64,000 nt of DNA from Mimachlamys varia (taxonomy: Eukaryota > Mollusca > Bivalvia > Pectinida > Pectinidae). Location of the stretch: NCBI GenBank assembly GCA_947623455.1, contig OX392535.1, positions 37,968,688 through 38,032,687 on the forward strand, in the 5' to 3' direction. A model generated the notes under the pieces. The model saw only the letters and a list, made by a program, of their open reading frames with translations. It was not told the origin of the DNA and ran no database searches. Positions 1 to 13,198 of the stretch are shown one piece after another. Made by a program: the position numbers and the translations under genes. Position 1 is the first letter of the stretch; each line of letters opens with the position of its first letter.

Positions 1-866
1 TACAATGTTGTACTGTGTTGTTGAGTTGTATTACAATGTTGTACTGTGTTGTTATGTTGTATCATAATGTTGTACTGTGTTGTTGAGTTGTATTACAATG
101 TTGTACTGTGTTGTTGAGTTGTATTACAATGTTGTACTGTGTTGTTATGTTGTATTTTAATGTTGCACTGTGTTGTTATGTTGTATCACAATGTTGTACT
201 GTGTTGTTATGTTGTATCACAATGTTGTACTGTGTTGTTTTTTTATATTACAATGTTGCACTGTGTTGTTATGTTGTATTACAATGTTGCACTGTGTTGT
301 TATGTTGTATTACAATGTTGTACTGTGTTGTTATGTTGTATTACAATGTTGCACTGTGTTGTTATGTTGTATTACAATGTTGTACTGTGGTGTTATGTTG
401 TATCACAATGTTGTACTGTGTTGTTGAGTTGTATTACAATGTTGTACTGTGTTGTTGAGTTGTATTACAATGTTGTACTGTGTTGTTGAGTTGTATTACA
501 ATGTTGTACTGTGTTGTTATGTTAAAATTACAATGTTTTACTGTGTTGTTATGTTGTATCACAATGCTGTACTGTGTTGTTATGTTGTATTACAATGTTG
601 TACTGTGTTGTTATGTTGTATCACAATGCTGTACTGTGTTGTTATGTTAAAATTACAATGTTGTAATACGTTTTTATGTTATATTACAATGTTGTACTGC
701 AATGTTGTACTGTGTTGGTATGTTGTACTGCAATGTTGTACTGTGCTTTGTAGTACTTCAATGTTGTACTGTGGTGTTATGTTGTATTACAATGCTGTAC
801 TGTGGTGTTATGTTGTAGCACAATGCTGTACTGTGTTGTTGAGTTGTGCTCTAGTGTTGTACAAAC
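1..866. repeat. 31-bp minisatellite array, truncated by window edge
   Basis: Roughly 28 head-to-tail copies of a 31-bp unit containing ACAATGTTGTACTGTGTTG, with variants such as GTTGAG for GTTATG and TTGCAC for TTGTAC. Copies near the right end (after about 640) are more diverged and some are shortened. The array runs off the left edge, so its full length is unknown. Open frames across it exist only because the unit lacks stops in some phases; the predicted Cys/Val/Leu-rich peptides are artefacts. Confidence 0.95.
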
Positions 867-1571
867 CTTGTGATTACCCCGATAGAAGACCTCACACGGT
901 AGTTTTGCTGTCCGCCCAGCTGTTGTTGTAATATTGACGGGCGAGGTGTCGAATACCGGATACAATGTCGTCTGCGTAGAGTGTTCAATGGCGGACAAAA
1001 CTGTAACACACAAAAATAGACAAAGAGTTATCGAACGTTGCCGTTATTTGGACAATTAATTTCATTCACATCTATTTCAAGAAGTGACCCTTATCAACCC
1101 TCACCAATAACAAAAAACGGCAAATGTGACCCTTTTTTTATCAAATAGAAAATCAAAATGTCAAAAAAATTGTACCGTACGATCATTTGTCACCCGCTTT
1201 GGGAGTATTTCATATTCAAAACTCGGATGTACAACTAGAAAATAAAACGGAAAATTCCGGAAATGTGATTTTTGCTGATATATTATTTTGTTTACATATT
1301 TCTATCAAGCATGCGTCGGCTGTGTTTCAAGCAATACTGTCTAAATCAATAGCTTTGTTGTTTAAGCTTTGTAATACCTAATTAGGACCGACTGATTTGC
1401 GTGATTTTAAGTTTTTAACTGTGACCTTAAAAACGAAGGTCAACAAAGTCAGCAAAATCAGATTTAAAGTCATTTTCTTGAGACAATTTTATGCAAAAAA
1501 AACTTTTCATGAAACTATGCTTCAAGACTTTGAACACGTAGAGTTTGGTTTGTATGTTTTACGTCATACAT
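867..1571. other. AT-rich non-coding stretch
   Basis: No recognisable gene, repeat or RNA. Short open frames of about 60 codons are at chance level for this base composition. Confidence 0.6.
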
Positions 1572-1760
1572 GTATTGACAGCTAGGGTCATTTAAGGACG
1601 TGTCATATTTCAGAGGTGGAGGAAAGCCGCAGAACTCGAAGAAAAACCACTGACCTACGGTCAGTACTTGGCAACTGCCCCACGTGGGTTTCGAACTCCA
1701 GAGGCGGAGCGCTAGTGGTAGAATGTCGGGACACCTTAACCACTCGACCACCACCGACCC
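1572..1760 (-). repeat. tRNA-derived SINE, family A, copy 1
   Basis: Read on the minus strand, a tRNA-like head (GTGGTTAAGGTGTCCCGACA, then a B-box-like GAGTTCGAAACCC) is followed by a conserved central part containing CGGCTTTCCTCCACCTC and a tail with TTAAATGACCCTAGCTG. The same structure recurs at 7113 and 17944. The tRNA-like head, with no functional acceptor stem, joined to a shared tail shows a SINE rather than a tRNA gene. A 109-codon minus-strand frame over it is spurious. Confidence 0.85.
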
Positions 1761-3850
1761 GCTGACAAGTACAGACCAAGAAGCTATTGTCTTGTTAAGT
1801 GAAATGTACGTAAATGGCCTATCGCGACTGATTATTTTTATCACACTATACGCCTGTTAAAACCGATTTAATTAAATCCGGCCTCTTTATGAAGATATAT
1901 TAGGATAGAATTGCCGTCTGCCGCAGAGGTACAAATATATATACCTTGAATTGATATATCCAAAGCGAGCTTGGACGAGACAATTAGAATCGCACGCACT
2001 CGACAGATAATCTTCAACGAAAAACCCAGTTAAACCCAGAAATCTTGCTGTTAAATAATTATATTATTTTACCTGTTTTTAACCTTTCTTTGTGTTGCTA
2101 GGGTACCGGTTTATAAACAGAAACAGACATTGCTGTTGTAAACAGAATTATTTAATGCAACTTATATAGAACCAGACCAATCAAATGAAGTTTGTTTTCT
2201 TGTATCTCTTAGCGACAAGAATTGTTGTCTTTGGACATTTTACATTCTATTTCGATTTTTTGACAAAACAGATTTTCCTTGTGTTTAAATTGTATTTTGG
2301 CATTAACGGCCTGTCTGGGTCAAACTACGGTTGTTGGCAATATGTATTGTCGCATGTAACATTTTCTCGTTGACTTAAGGAGTATTTTCACCAATTTTGA
2401 AAAAGTCATCATTCAATAACAGCTTGATCGATTGCAATAAAATTTTGTTTTGTAAATTTCATACTTGATTGGAGTTTCCAAAACATATTTTTAATGCAGA
2501 TATAGTCTGTGTGTTTTGATTTTGAGTTGTTTAAAGGCGAACTGAAACCTGTGAACTGGACGTCTCGCTGACGTCAATGTTAATTTCATAGAAATGTGAC
2601 GTCGTTAATAAGCTCCGAATTAAAACGTAGAATATTGAATGCAACTGAATCCAGAGTTATGTTCTGAAAATTTTACTTAATCCTGGTGTATACCTTATTT
2701 AGTTGGTAAAAATCGATGACACTTTTGTTGTTTAATGACGTTTTCAAAATTAATGGAAATGCACTAAAGTTTAATGGGAAAATGTTAGACGCGACAATAA
2801 TTATTACCAGGTACTGTACTATTATTGTACCAATGCCTTTAAATGGTTATAGTCCTCTGAAACAGTAGTGTCTTTACTAGTAATGCAATTTCTTAGAAAC
2901 AACATTTTTTTGAAGTTCTTTTTTATAGCCATATTACAAATTTCTTCATTAAACCATCATAGGCTGATGAACGGTTCATGTGGCTAATTAAGTCAGAGCA
3001 CGTCATTTGCTAACTATATCGCTTTAAACTTATAGTTGACTTGAACCTTTGACCTACAAAAGCCGACTTTACGTATACGTGACATACATTGTAGGAACAC
3101 TAGTAGTAACACTAATTGTTGGTTATATTTTCATCATAATCGAAATAAAACAAAACAAATAAATAAACCAAAAACAAACGACAAGTTCTAATCTAATCTA
3201 TCCAAGATCTGCGAGAAGAGGTTGTTGAAATGGAGAAAAAATTGTCGGTCTTGTGCTCAGAGAAAGAAATGTATACATGGTAAATTTAGATGCTTTTGTT
3301 GAGTTAAGTTCCGAGCAAAGATAAAATGACAAAGAGGTGATGAAATAGGCTTTTGGATGAAGGAATAATGAAACAGGGCACACATTCAGCGGAAGAAAAT
3401 GCGCTAATCTATATTTCGGTTCTTAAGCTATTTTATTGCATCCATTTAAATGTCCTCAGGCAATATACATTATCTTTTGAACAACTGGGCTCTGGTATAT
3501 TGCAAAAAATCATCAACTGTATCAGAACAACATATTATCACATAACTGACCCGTTCAGTCGTGTCATAATTTCATGTCATAAATACGATATTACACACGT
3601 GTACTAACCCTATTGTGACGTCATAATCATATATTTACATTTGCTCTGCAATTTTCCATTGACACAATGCTAAGAGGCAGTTGCTGTCATACGCCTATTA
3701 CACCCAGTGCCTCAGACTATAACAGCAGTTGGTATTGTGACGTCATCAATCTCTATTGTGACGTCATGCATTTCATTGTTGTCTTCACTTGATTTACTGA
3801 TCAAAATCGGTCAGAATAAACTAAATAAAGCACAATAATTCTATCAAAAT
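1761..3850. other. AT-rich non-coding stretch with CRE-like palindromes
   Basis: No gene recognised. The 3-prime part holds three perfect TGACGTCA octamers at 3616, 3738 and 3759, each preceded by TTG, and a fourth lies just beyond at 4033. They could be cAMP-response-element-like sites or parts of a diverged repeat. Confidence 0.5.
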
Positions 3851-4024
3851 GTAAATATAAGTAATGAACATTTTAGCAAATATTGTTACAGTCCTATAAC
3901 ACACATTGCTATTGCTGACAAACTTACATAAAGCCGTATCGGGCTTTATTTATTTTGTCATCAATAGAAATGTGTGTTATAGGACTGTAACAACATTTGC
4001 TAAAACATTCATTGCTTAAATAAC
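3851..4024. repeat. Foldback (MITE-like) element
   Basis: Two arms of about 75 bases are near-perfect reverse complements: the left arm has TACAGTCCTATAACACACAT and the right arm its complement ATGTGTGTTATAGGACTGTA. The spacer contains a small hairpin around AAAGCCGTATCGGGCTTT. No coding capacity. No target duplication could be assigned. Confidence 0.8.
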
Positions 4025-4398
4025 GTCTTTTATGACGTCATATGATTGTCTCGGTAGTGAAAATCTTACCGTCAAGATAGAAATTTGCCTTTCTTATAGA
4101 GAATGAATTTGAGAGTTTTTGTTTATTTTCTAACAATATAGGTTATGCGATAAATAGAATCTTACACTCGTGTTAATGTAATAATGAATTTATTAAACTC
4201 GTTAAATAATTTGATATGTCAATCGCCTAAAGGCTCGTGACATGAAATTATTGAACTCGTTTGATAAATTCCATATTACATCGACACTCGTGTAAGATCC
4301 GCTTTATACGGTGTCAACTATTTTTTGTTCATTCATAACTGATATCTATGGGTTGATGGGTATTTAGACATGAGAAATAAAAAAAAATAATAAAAACA

Positions 4399-4531
4399 AG
4401 CATGGACCACAGTTGTTTGAGTTTCTGTCAGTAAATAATAAATACAACACTCTGTAATGGGCCGCGGCTCCATATATATAAAAAAAATTTTTATATACTG
4501 ACAGAAACTCAAGCAACTGTACATGTGCATG
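4399..4531. repeat. Short foldback element
   Basis: The left arm containing GAGTTTCTGTCAGTA (to 4433) pairs with a right arm containing TACTGACAGAAACTC (from 4496). The arms are about 28 bases with one mismatch or so, and the loop is AT-rich. It is MITE-like and non-coding. Confidence 0.75.
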
Positions 4532-4921
4532 GACAGAGGAACATGCGAACCAATAAAAAAAGTTTAAATCCCTGGTCTCTGTGGTATCGCCTGTTAATTT
4601 TCTCAGTACATTCTAATTCATGTCATATCTAATTCAAGTCAAATTTCTGGTAACAAGATTTATTTTACAAGAAGGTACACAAAAAAGTTCCTGAATTTAT
4701 GGTGATTTTTTTAAATACAACATCCGCTAAAGTTACCAACATAATAAGCTATTCCCGAGGGCCGTTCACACACATTTTCATCTACAATACTATTGGGAGT
4801 GTACAAGTACCCGATGACCCAAAATACGCTGATTTGTCAATATTGGTACAGCGCAAAGCTATAAGCATTAAAGTGTACAATCCCTGTTCATGAAGCAGAT
4901 TTGGTCGATTCCCCCAGAAGT

Positions 4922-5308
4922 GCCTAAGAATCTGTTACAGCTAATTTTGTACCTAGACTAAGGTGTTTACAGTCAATTTATTCTTTAAATGGGTTAAGAT
5001 CAAATTTCGATAAAAGTGCACCCCAAAATGGCATCTGGGGTGTATTTTTATCAAAAATTGATCTTAACCCTTTCAAAAGTGTACGATTATTCTTAAAACC
5101 TTAGTCAACGTCCATACTAGCTGTAACAAATTATCATAGTAATTTTACACTTTAAATGGGTTAAGATAAATTTCGATACAAAATGCATCCCCAATAGGTG
5201 CATTTTCATTCGAAAATTGATCTAAATTGATCTAAACCCTTCAAAAGTGTAAACTTACTCTAAGCACCTTAGTTTAGGTCCAAAACTAGCTGTAACAAAT
5301 TCTTAGGC
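4922..5308. repeat. TIR element with two nested internal foldbacks
   Basis: The ends are inverted repeats of about 45 bases: left GCCTAAGAATCTGTTACAGC, right GCTGTAACAAATTCTTAGGC. Inside are two successive similar foldbacks. Each starts TTTAAATGGGTTAAGAT, continues to a stretch near a GCACCCC-like or GCATCCCC motif, and returns in reverse complement to a TTGATCT...AACCCTT arm. The structure suggests a MITE whose core was tandemly duplicated. No coding capacity and no clear target duplication. Confidence 0.8.
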
Positions 5309-7112
5309 CTCTGTGGATACCGCCTATCTGCGGAGTAATTATAACTTATTTGAACTCAAAAACCATGCAACGTAGAAAACAATTTTGTGAAGGGTGCTTT
5401 AAGAATCACTGATGAGCCAACACAGATTTAGATAGTTTAAAAATTGTTGAAACAAATATTCATTCAAATGTAAAAAAATAATAAAAAATTACTAACGCAA
5501 TGGGTGTTCATCTTTATAAAATGTACGCAGTGACCTTTTGCCAGCCATAACTAGCTAATTGCACGTGAATATCGCGTGCTTGTTCAATCAGAATTGTCAA
5601 TAAATGAATTGTTCTACATTATGTCGCCAGCCTGCCCAGTATAGTGGGGCTATCTGAGAGCCACTGTGATAATAATTCTAGCAAGTTATCCTTAAAAAAC
5701 GTAATTTGCAGATGAAACAAAAGTGATGGTCCTTTTTGATTGGGGTCACTGTAAATATAGGACAATGACGTCAATGTATCGTTAAAATCAGGAACGGTCG
5801 GTACTTTCCGTAAACTTTCTAGTTTACGGAAATTGCCGAATGTCCCTGATTGTGTATCGATACACATGCTTAAACTATCTGACTGGATTTGGCCACACAT
5901 GCTTGGTTCAGAGTCTCTTTTAATTTAATGTCAATGAATTGATCAAAAAGAGCATAATAATAATTTATTTTTATTGCGAGACAATCAAAACAAACAAAAC
6001 ACACACGTCGATATCAGAGAGTAAACAACATTTTCATAAAAAAAAGGGTTAAACATTTTTGTCACGTCTATCAAAAACCATTGTTAGAGACTCTGGTAAG
6101 TCTCAGCCTGGGGACAGATCCCATAGCCTTCCTCACCGGGGCGAACGCTCAAATAAAGTTCTAAAGTGAGGTAGCGCCAAGGGAGACATTAGCAAGGAGA
6201 AATTTGTTTAGAAAGAATGGAAAATATGATATCCAAAGTTTAATCGTCTCTTACGATCATGCAATTGGGGCAGCAGGTACATTTCTTACGCCCTTCCTGC
6301 AGGGTATTGTTTGGGATAGGTCATATTAGTTCTCTGTCTTTATCCGGGTACATTACCCCCTCCCTATATGTCTCGCGCTACCATACATCTTACATCCGGG
6401 CCAACAAGTATGGTTGATTTAAATTGATAGAGCTTGAAGTTTACATTTTTTGAAAGCACGGTTTTAGTTATTGCGTCTTATTTACATTACGTGATTGTGT
6501 ACATGTACAGTATAAGCAACTATTCTTCCATTTTGACATTTCAACACACTCAGATGCTCGCTGAACGCAATAACCTCACATGTACGAACGAGACTTCATC
6601 AGAAATGGTTCAACACGGACACTTGTTGAACTTGTCATTAATGGATTAATTAATTTAATCCCTCTCTTTGGGTCAAAATAAAAAAGGTCATCGAGTGCAG
6701 ATTCTAAATCTTCTGTTACAATGTCAAAGGTTAATTTGATTAGTGGTGTTTGTGTGATACACGTACATAGAGGATGAACCATCATTGAGGCAGCACACTC
6801 ATGAAAAATATCAAAATATTAGCCACACGAGTGAAATATATGAGGTATCAATACAGATACTGTCAGATATTTTGTTTATTACATTTCTATAGCAAAATAC
6901 GGTCTGTATATCCGGACATATTTTAATGTTTCCCATTGTCGTTTGTAAACGGTGTTTTGATTGGTTAAAATGAGAAAAAGTGATATTTTTTTTACTGGTG
7001 AATTTTTTTTACTTTACTGAGTGAATTATTTTCGATATATCACTCAGTCTGATAAGAAAGAAATACAAGTAGTTATGTTTTGGTGTCTTTCGTCGACGAC
7101 CCGTATGGATAA
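5309..7112. other. Non-coding stretch, nothing recognised
   Basis: A 93-codon minus-strand frame at 5619-5900 was examined; it matches no family I know and has no convincing splice sites. Otherwise AT-rich sequence without structure I can support. Confidence 0.5.
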
Positions 7113-7341
7113 GGGTGCTGCGGTGGCCGAATGGTTAAGGTGTCCCGACATTCAACCACTAGCCCTCAACCTCTGCGTTGCGAGTTCGAATCCCGCGTGG
7201 GGCAGTTGCTAGATACTGACGGTAGGTCGGTGGTTTTTCTCCGGGTACTCCGGCTTTCCTCCACCTCCAAAACCCGACACATCCTTAAATGACCCTGGCT
7301 GTTAATAGATCGTTAAACAAAATAAACCAAACCAAACCGAA
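7113..7341 (+). repeat. tRNA-derived SINE, family A, copy 2 (most complete)
   Basis: The tRNA-like head contains CGGTGGCCGAATGGTTAAGG (A-box region) and GCGAGTTCGAATCCCGCG (B box). It is followed by TCTCCGGGTACTCCGGCTTT, a central domain shared by all three copies, and a tail TTAAATGACCCTGGCTG ending in AAACAAAATAAACCAAACC. The + orientation and A-rich tail fit a retroposed RNA polymerase III transcript. The family assignment is from sequence structure, not a database match. Confidence 0.9.
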
Positions 7342-9954
7342 AAAGGATAAGGGTGCAGGAGGAGAGGAAGGGATTTACCACTAAATCATATCATAAATGG
7401 GATTTTTTTCTATATTTGATGGGAGCTGCAAAAAGTATGTTATATAGTAGCGAAACCAGAAGAACGTTCCAATAGATTTAGAAGCAAGTCTTTTTTTGTA
7501 AGTAATAATTTCCTATATGCGATGTTAGATATTCTTTCGCTTACCAAAATGACAATTTACTAACATCAGCCATTGCATTGAAATGACGTCATGATTCAGA
7601 ACACCATCCTAACATTGTTCGTTTTCATACACTCCCTTGTCCATTCAAGTCATGGAGGAAAAATGTAACGGGTCACCTAGTGCTTCAATGTTAAATAGAG
7701 TAATCTCCCTTGGTATTATACATATTGCAATTAAACAATCTTTGCTTCATTTACTTTACGTCATAAAACATCGTGCGTGTTTCAGATGACAATTGGGGTG
7801 TGAGTCGTTTATCTATTGTCCATGGTAGTCTCTGGTTTAGATGAATACAGGAAAGGATATTATAATCCTGTTGATTCAGCGCATTAATTCCAGATGGTAT
7901 CTCATTGCTAACAATGTTTTCAACAAGCAATGGCCTATTATCATGTTAATTTTTAATCCCACTCTTACAACGTCTAACCACACTTGTGGTTTTACCTGAT
8001 ACTACCGATTTAGAGAGTATGCGTTTTGATAGCCTCGCAAACGTCAAATATACAACTTTTTATTTGAATCAACAAAATCTACAAATGTTCTCTGTCCTTC
8101 AATCCAATTATTTGATTAGACATTAGTTTTGAAATTAACTCTGTATTTTCATCAGAAATTTTGGAACTTTCATAAAAAAATAATCTATATTACTTGTATC
8201 TTATACTCAAGACTGCATGTACCATGTTTTCACACATTGTATATCAACTTCATGCGGTAATTTATTGCATATTTACAAACGGTATAATTGTTTACAGAGT
8301 GCTTCTAAAACACCAACATATAACCCTTGCGATATGCAAGAGCAAGAATTTCGAGTTAAGCTTGATTTTCGTTATCTTTCATGGTACAAAGTCATGTGAA
8401 AAACAAATATATTTTATTCGTTTGATATTTATTCAAAATAACATTTCTTTAAAAGACCAAGTAATCTATGCTTAAAGTGTTTTGAAAACTACAGATTACC
8501 TTTATCCAGTCAAATGTCGGTGATGTAAACTTCTGATAATACAAAGAATGCTTTAAGTATATATATGAAATGAATAATCCCATTTAGAAAAACAATGTTC
8601 TTTTAAGCATTTGTGACAAAGACGTATAAGCCGGTGTATATTTTGACAAATCGATGAACAGTAAAAATAATGGAATGTCTGTATGATTTTTATTTTTCAT
8701 CCAACATATTGTAATCTTAACATCCATTAGCGGCTTCTGCGAATAAGTCAAAACAGAAGCCTCACTTATTACAGTCGAAATGTTCGTCTGTCATTAGCGA
8801 CAGAACCGAGTCAGCCATTACTGAGACAAAGCTGGCGACGAATGTACGCGGACATATTCTCGCTAGAAACATAGATTTTCCACATCTGGTTTACATACGG
8901 AGACAGACTATAATCACCCCTAATGTCTACGTGAACCTTTTAGCGCCAACGGGGGCAACGCATAAACCTTACATACGAATTTGGCACTGGAGAGGTGATA
9001 CTGCGCATGCGTCATCGGATGATCTGTTCCCGACAATGGGGGGCGGTGGCAGTAACTCGTGTGCGATGGACAAAGTGCTCAGAGAAAGAAATCTAATTAG
9101 TTTGATAGTCGTAATGTATGTGAAGACATTTGTTTCCCATTACAATGCATATGATACGCCGTTATGGCAGACATGTTAGAATTGCATTACATTTACCGAA
9201 ATGTTTTGATAAATCCCAATACCATATCATAAGACTGCGAACCAAATATGATCACGTGACGTACCGGAAGTTATCACCTCACATGTGTAATATGGCATCC
9301 ACAGTCTTAACTGACATTCACTCGATAGCCGTTCTTCTACAAACGAGTGTTATCATCTTATAATCATAAGCTTGAGCGCGTGCCAAAATTCCTATTACGT
9401 CAACAACAATATATGTGCACGTGCCGAATTTCTATGACGTCGACAGCAATACGTGTGATTGGAGCTTTGTAAAATCATCAAGGTTTGAGACACACTTGTG
9501 TGACTTCATCAACAATAAATATGATCAAAGTTTACCACGGCTTACGCAAATGCCATGCTGTTACATTTACTAAACCCCAATTTAACGTTTATCATTTGTA
9601 AACTGGACCATATGTCCGTAAATGGAACTTTGATATAAGGATTAACATTTTGTTTGGTTTATCGGATCATAATTTCAATGGGGCAGTCGGAAAATTATTC
9701 GTAAACGCGAATTTACCTCGTGCTCAATTGGATTTATGATCTCATGAACTTAAACGACATAAATGGTTAATGCTTAATTAAACAACCGTTTACATACGGG
9801 TATTCGCGTTGTAGTTATGTGTAGATACAAAATATTGGTCATATTGACTTCCATTATGACGCCAAAGCAAAATGAAAATAAACACTGAATTCATGTCCCA
9901 ATAAAATATAATATAGGACGCTACAATCACCTTTCAAAAGCAGGCGACAAGTTG
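7342..9954. other. Non-coding stretch, nothing recognised
   Basis: AT-rich. The longest frames (82-93 codons near 8194 and 8931) have no recognisable domain, no codon bias and no splice context. No tandem or inverted repeat that I can support. Confidence 0.5.
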
Positions 9955-10205
9955 AAAATTGGAATGGGCTTGGAACAATGGAAGAAAGACGCAGAAAGGA
10001 GCTTGAAGGATTAAGGAGGCAATTTGAAGTTGAAGAAGGATTTGGGAGGCAACTTGAGGAAGGATTTTTGGGGGTTTTCTTGGGGGGGGGGGTCTTGAAG
10101 GAATATGGGTGTGAACTTGAGGAGGAACGAAAATGAGATTCGGGAAAAAAACGAGAAATTTTGGGAGAATGAAATGAAATGGTTTGGAGGAGAATGCAAT
10201 TGATC
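9955..10205 (+). other. Strand-asymmetric purine-rich segment
   Basis: The + strand is dominated by G and A, with a run of about ten Gs near 10082. A 52-codon + frame from ATG 9978 to TGA 10134 reads as Glu/Arg/Leu-rich, coiled-coil-like peptide with degenerate internal repetition. This could be a decayed coding exon, or simply the consequence of an expanded GAA/GGA-type purine tract. The 121-codon Pro/Ser-rich frame on the opposite strand is the shadow of the purine tract. Confidence 0.4.
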
Positions 10206-11697
10206 AAGTTTAATTTCAAACCCTAGAGAAAGATTTCTTGAGAATCAAACTGTCAGTTCACATTGTCAGAAATCCCAAAGGAATATACATGAAATATTCC
10301 AAGGAAATTTGTTCATTGAACTTCATTTTTCAAACGAAACAAAACACATCCCAACATCTCAATAAGATGTTCCGTCTAATTGAAATAATTTTCTTCCTTT
10401 CAAATTTCAAGAAATGCTGTTTTTGTCCTCAAAGGGTAAATTAATAAATATAAAGATAAAACGGTAGATCGTATTGTAAACTTAATTGCTGACTTTGAAC
10501 ATATTATGTCGAACAGACCAAGGTCACATTATCTAAACTACACATATGTGGCTATCGGGTAATGTCATACGACCATCAAAGCTGTACAGACTAATGAATG
10601 ACACACCTTTCACACGGGCATTTCTTTGGAACTCTTTTGTATAGAAGTCATGAAAGCATGCTCGGGAAATAACAATATGTACATACAACAATTGCCGATT
10701 GTTTTGTTTTTGTGTCGATGTTTGAAAAAACGAGAGAACAGAAAACATTAATGTCACATACTATATTGTCTTAAATTTTCAAATATATTTTTCTTCTGCT
10801 AATTTTATTGCCGGTAATTTCAGATTACGGGTTTGTTGAAGTATTCCCCTAGCTTCGCTATATTGATTTTGGTTTATTGCCTTCGGCCTTGATGGTATTT
10901 TTTTTTTGTGTGTGTGTCTTGAAACACAATCCTCTCAAAAACATATCAACTCTTAGACATAACAACATTTAAAAGCACAAGTCCAAAACAGACGTATCTG
11001 AAACCTTTATCCTCGTGAGTGTAGCGAGTTGTTTCCAATCTGAATATAATACAAAGCATGACACGAGCCTACGGCCTCTCTTTGAATATGTCTATATATT
11101 TTGGTGTGTGAACCCGTTTCTTCGTGTATTTGTCAATTTTATACCAATTACAGTTCCTACGGGACATATTGACGAGCAATGTACAGACTTATTAGCCACG
11201 GTAGCCGAATGACAGCTAGACAGCTGAGAAACAAAATTCAATCTTGGGCGTCGGTGTGAGGATTAGCCCGGGGGTGAATCTCGAGACCGTAAGAGATATC
11301 TCATACCATCTGCATGTACACGTACATTTGACCAAATAATCGAACCTACATTCGGGTTTTGTTATATCTGGATCTTTTAAATCCGGTACCTTTTTTTGTT
11401 AGTCGAACGTTGCAATTATTCGGCTCGTTCACAAAATCTTCCGGTATATGAACATTATAAAACATGTATACTAATATACATTTAGGCAAACATAGGATAA
11501 AAGGTTTAAGCTTTGATGCAATTTTGCATCTACATCGACAGTTAAAACCATTTCGGTTAATGTGTAGTTATTTATCTACATTCCAAATTTATCTCAAATA
11601 AGTGATAATAATGAAAATAATTCGGGTTTCTTATAAACCGCTTTATCATAACCTATAAATAAGTCGTCTCAAATCAGTTCACAAATTATTATCCATC
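10206..11697. other. Non-coding stretch, nothing recognised
   Basis: AT-rich, with a T-run followed by a short GT tract near 10900. No gene, RNA or repeat that I can support. Confidence 0.5.
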
Positions 11698-11965
11698 GTT
11701 ATAGGACCTAAGCAACCGGTCATTATCGTTATCATCGCATTGGGGATCATACAACCGGTGCTGCCAATTCGGCGCTCACAGCTAGCATTCTACAATTTCT
11801 AGCACTACCCAACCACATACTCATATACAGCTGAGTAGACTGGAACAAGCAGAGTAAAGTATTTCTTGCTCAAAGATACAACACAAGTGCCGGGACCGGG
11901 AATCGAACCCGCAACCCTTCGATCATGAGCCCGGCGTCTTACCACTAGACCATCGTGATCATGAA
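11698..11965 (-). repeat. tRNA-derived SINE, family B, copy 1
   Basis: On the minus strand the head reads GATGGTCTAGTGGTAAGACG and GCGGGTTCGATTCCCGGTC, resembling a Glu/Asp-type tRNA. It is followed by a tail with AGTCTACTCAGCTG and a stretch rich in GCGCCGAATTGGCAGCACCG. The same head and tail occur at 29440. It lacks a pairing acceptor stem, so I call a SINE, not a tRNA. Confidence 0.85.
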
Positions 11966-12130
11966 ACAAGCTATCTGTAACAGTCAGCGGTAAAGGTTTT
12001 TCTGGAATATCACCTTACAGATTCCAACAAAGTATTATTTAGGTATATTATGCGTCAAAATGACACAGGTTGCAAGAAGTGTTGTTTTCGTAAAGTTGCA
12101 GCGCTGATTTACGGACAAATTACAGGTATA

Positions 12131-12350
12131 TCAAATGAATTTCAAGATCGGTTACATATGCAAATCCTTAATACAGAATTTATGGTTGAGCATTGACATT
12201 TTAACTACTTTGAAAATAAGAGAGAAAGAAATGAAATTTCAAATGAATTTCAAGATAGGTTACATAGATAATTCTTTTAAATAGAGAATATATGGGTGAG
12301 CAAAGACATTTTAACTACTTTGCAAATGAGAGAAAAAGAAAATTAATAAC
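12131..12350. repeat. Two-copy tandem duplication, about 109 bp
   Basis: Two diverged head-to-tail copies start with AAATGAATTTCAAGAT and include AGACATTTTAACTACTTTG or its ATTGACATTTTAACTACTTTG variant. Non-coding. Confidence 0.75.
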
Positions 12351-13198
12351 AGATAAAAATCTCATTTAGCTATGACCTTCTCAATTTCTTTAAACCTAAA
12401 TCTGTCTATAAATACAGAAAAAATAAGGCTATTTCGAAAGAAAACGTTTTTGAAAAACATTTTTGTTTTCGTAAATTGTCGATAATGTCTGGGATCGTGA
12501 CGGAGAAGATGGGATCATAACGAGCCATCGATGGGTTTATAACTCGATCTCATACTTGTTTCTTCAAAAAATAGAGATGGAAGGCCCTGTTAACGGAATG
12601 ATAACTGTCTAGACACACGTCACATACATATGTATACGGTTGACTTATTTATATAAACCTCACTGCGCATGTGTAGACACAAGTATATCATGTACAATGT
12701 ATCGACATGGCTGTATATATATATATATTTACTTTTGAGGTCTTATGAAGAATTGAAGTCAATGTATGTTGACTGAATTTGTAAGTAGCCGATGTACGAC
12801 ATCAGAATCACATTTCAATTCTATTTTGCACGTGAGGGTTGAATCTTGCTTTGGTTGATTTCATGAAGTGATCAATTGAGTTGGTCTCAAAACAAATTTA
12901 ATGAACTGCAAAGCAGTTCTTGTTTATTTATTTTTTTCAATACCAATGAACAACTAACGGAAATATTTAATATTTTATTATCTATTTTCTTTAAATACTT
13001 AAAAAAAATTACGATTGGAACGACAGACGTCAATATTAAATAAAATGTTTGCAAAATCGCAACACGCGTATTTAACAGTTGAGAGAAATATTATACAAAT
13101 TATTGCTTTAAACATAGTTTCATGTATTGCCAATATACACTGAACAAGACATTAGGCACAAGTTATTTCATCTTATCATAGCCTTCTATCATCACACA
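12351..13198. other. AT-rich non-coding stretch
   Basis: Contains a short (TA)n run near 12717. Nothing else recognised. Confidence 0.5.

Noticed and set aside
5619..5900. 93-codon minus frame as a possible exon
   Set aside because: No recognisable domain, no convincing splice sites and length within chance expectation.
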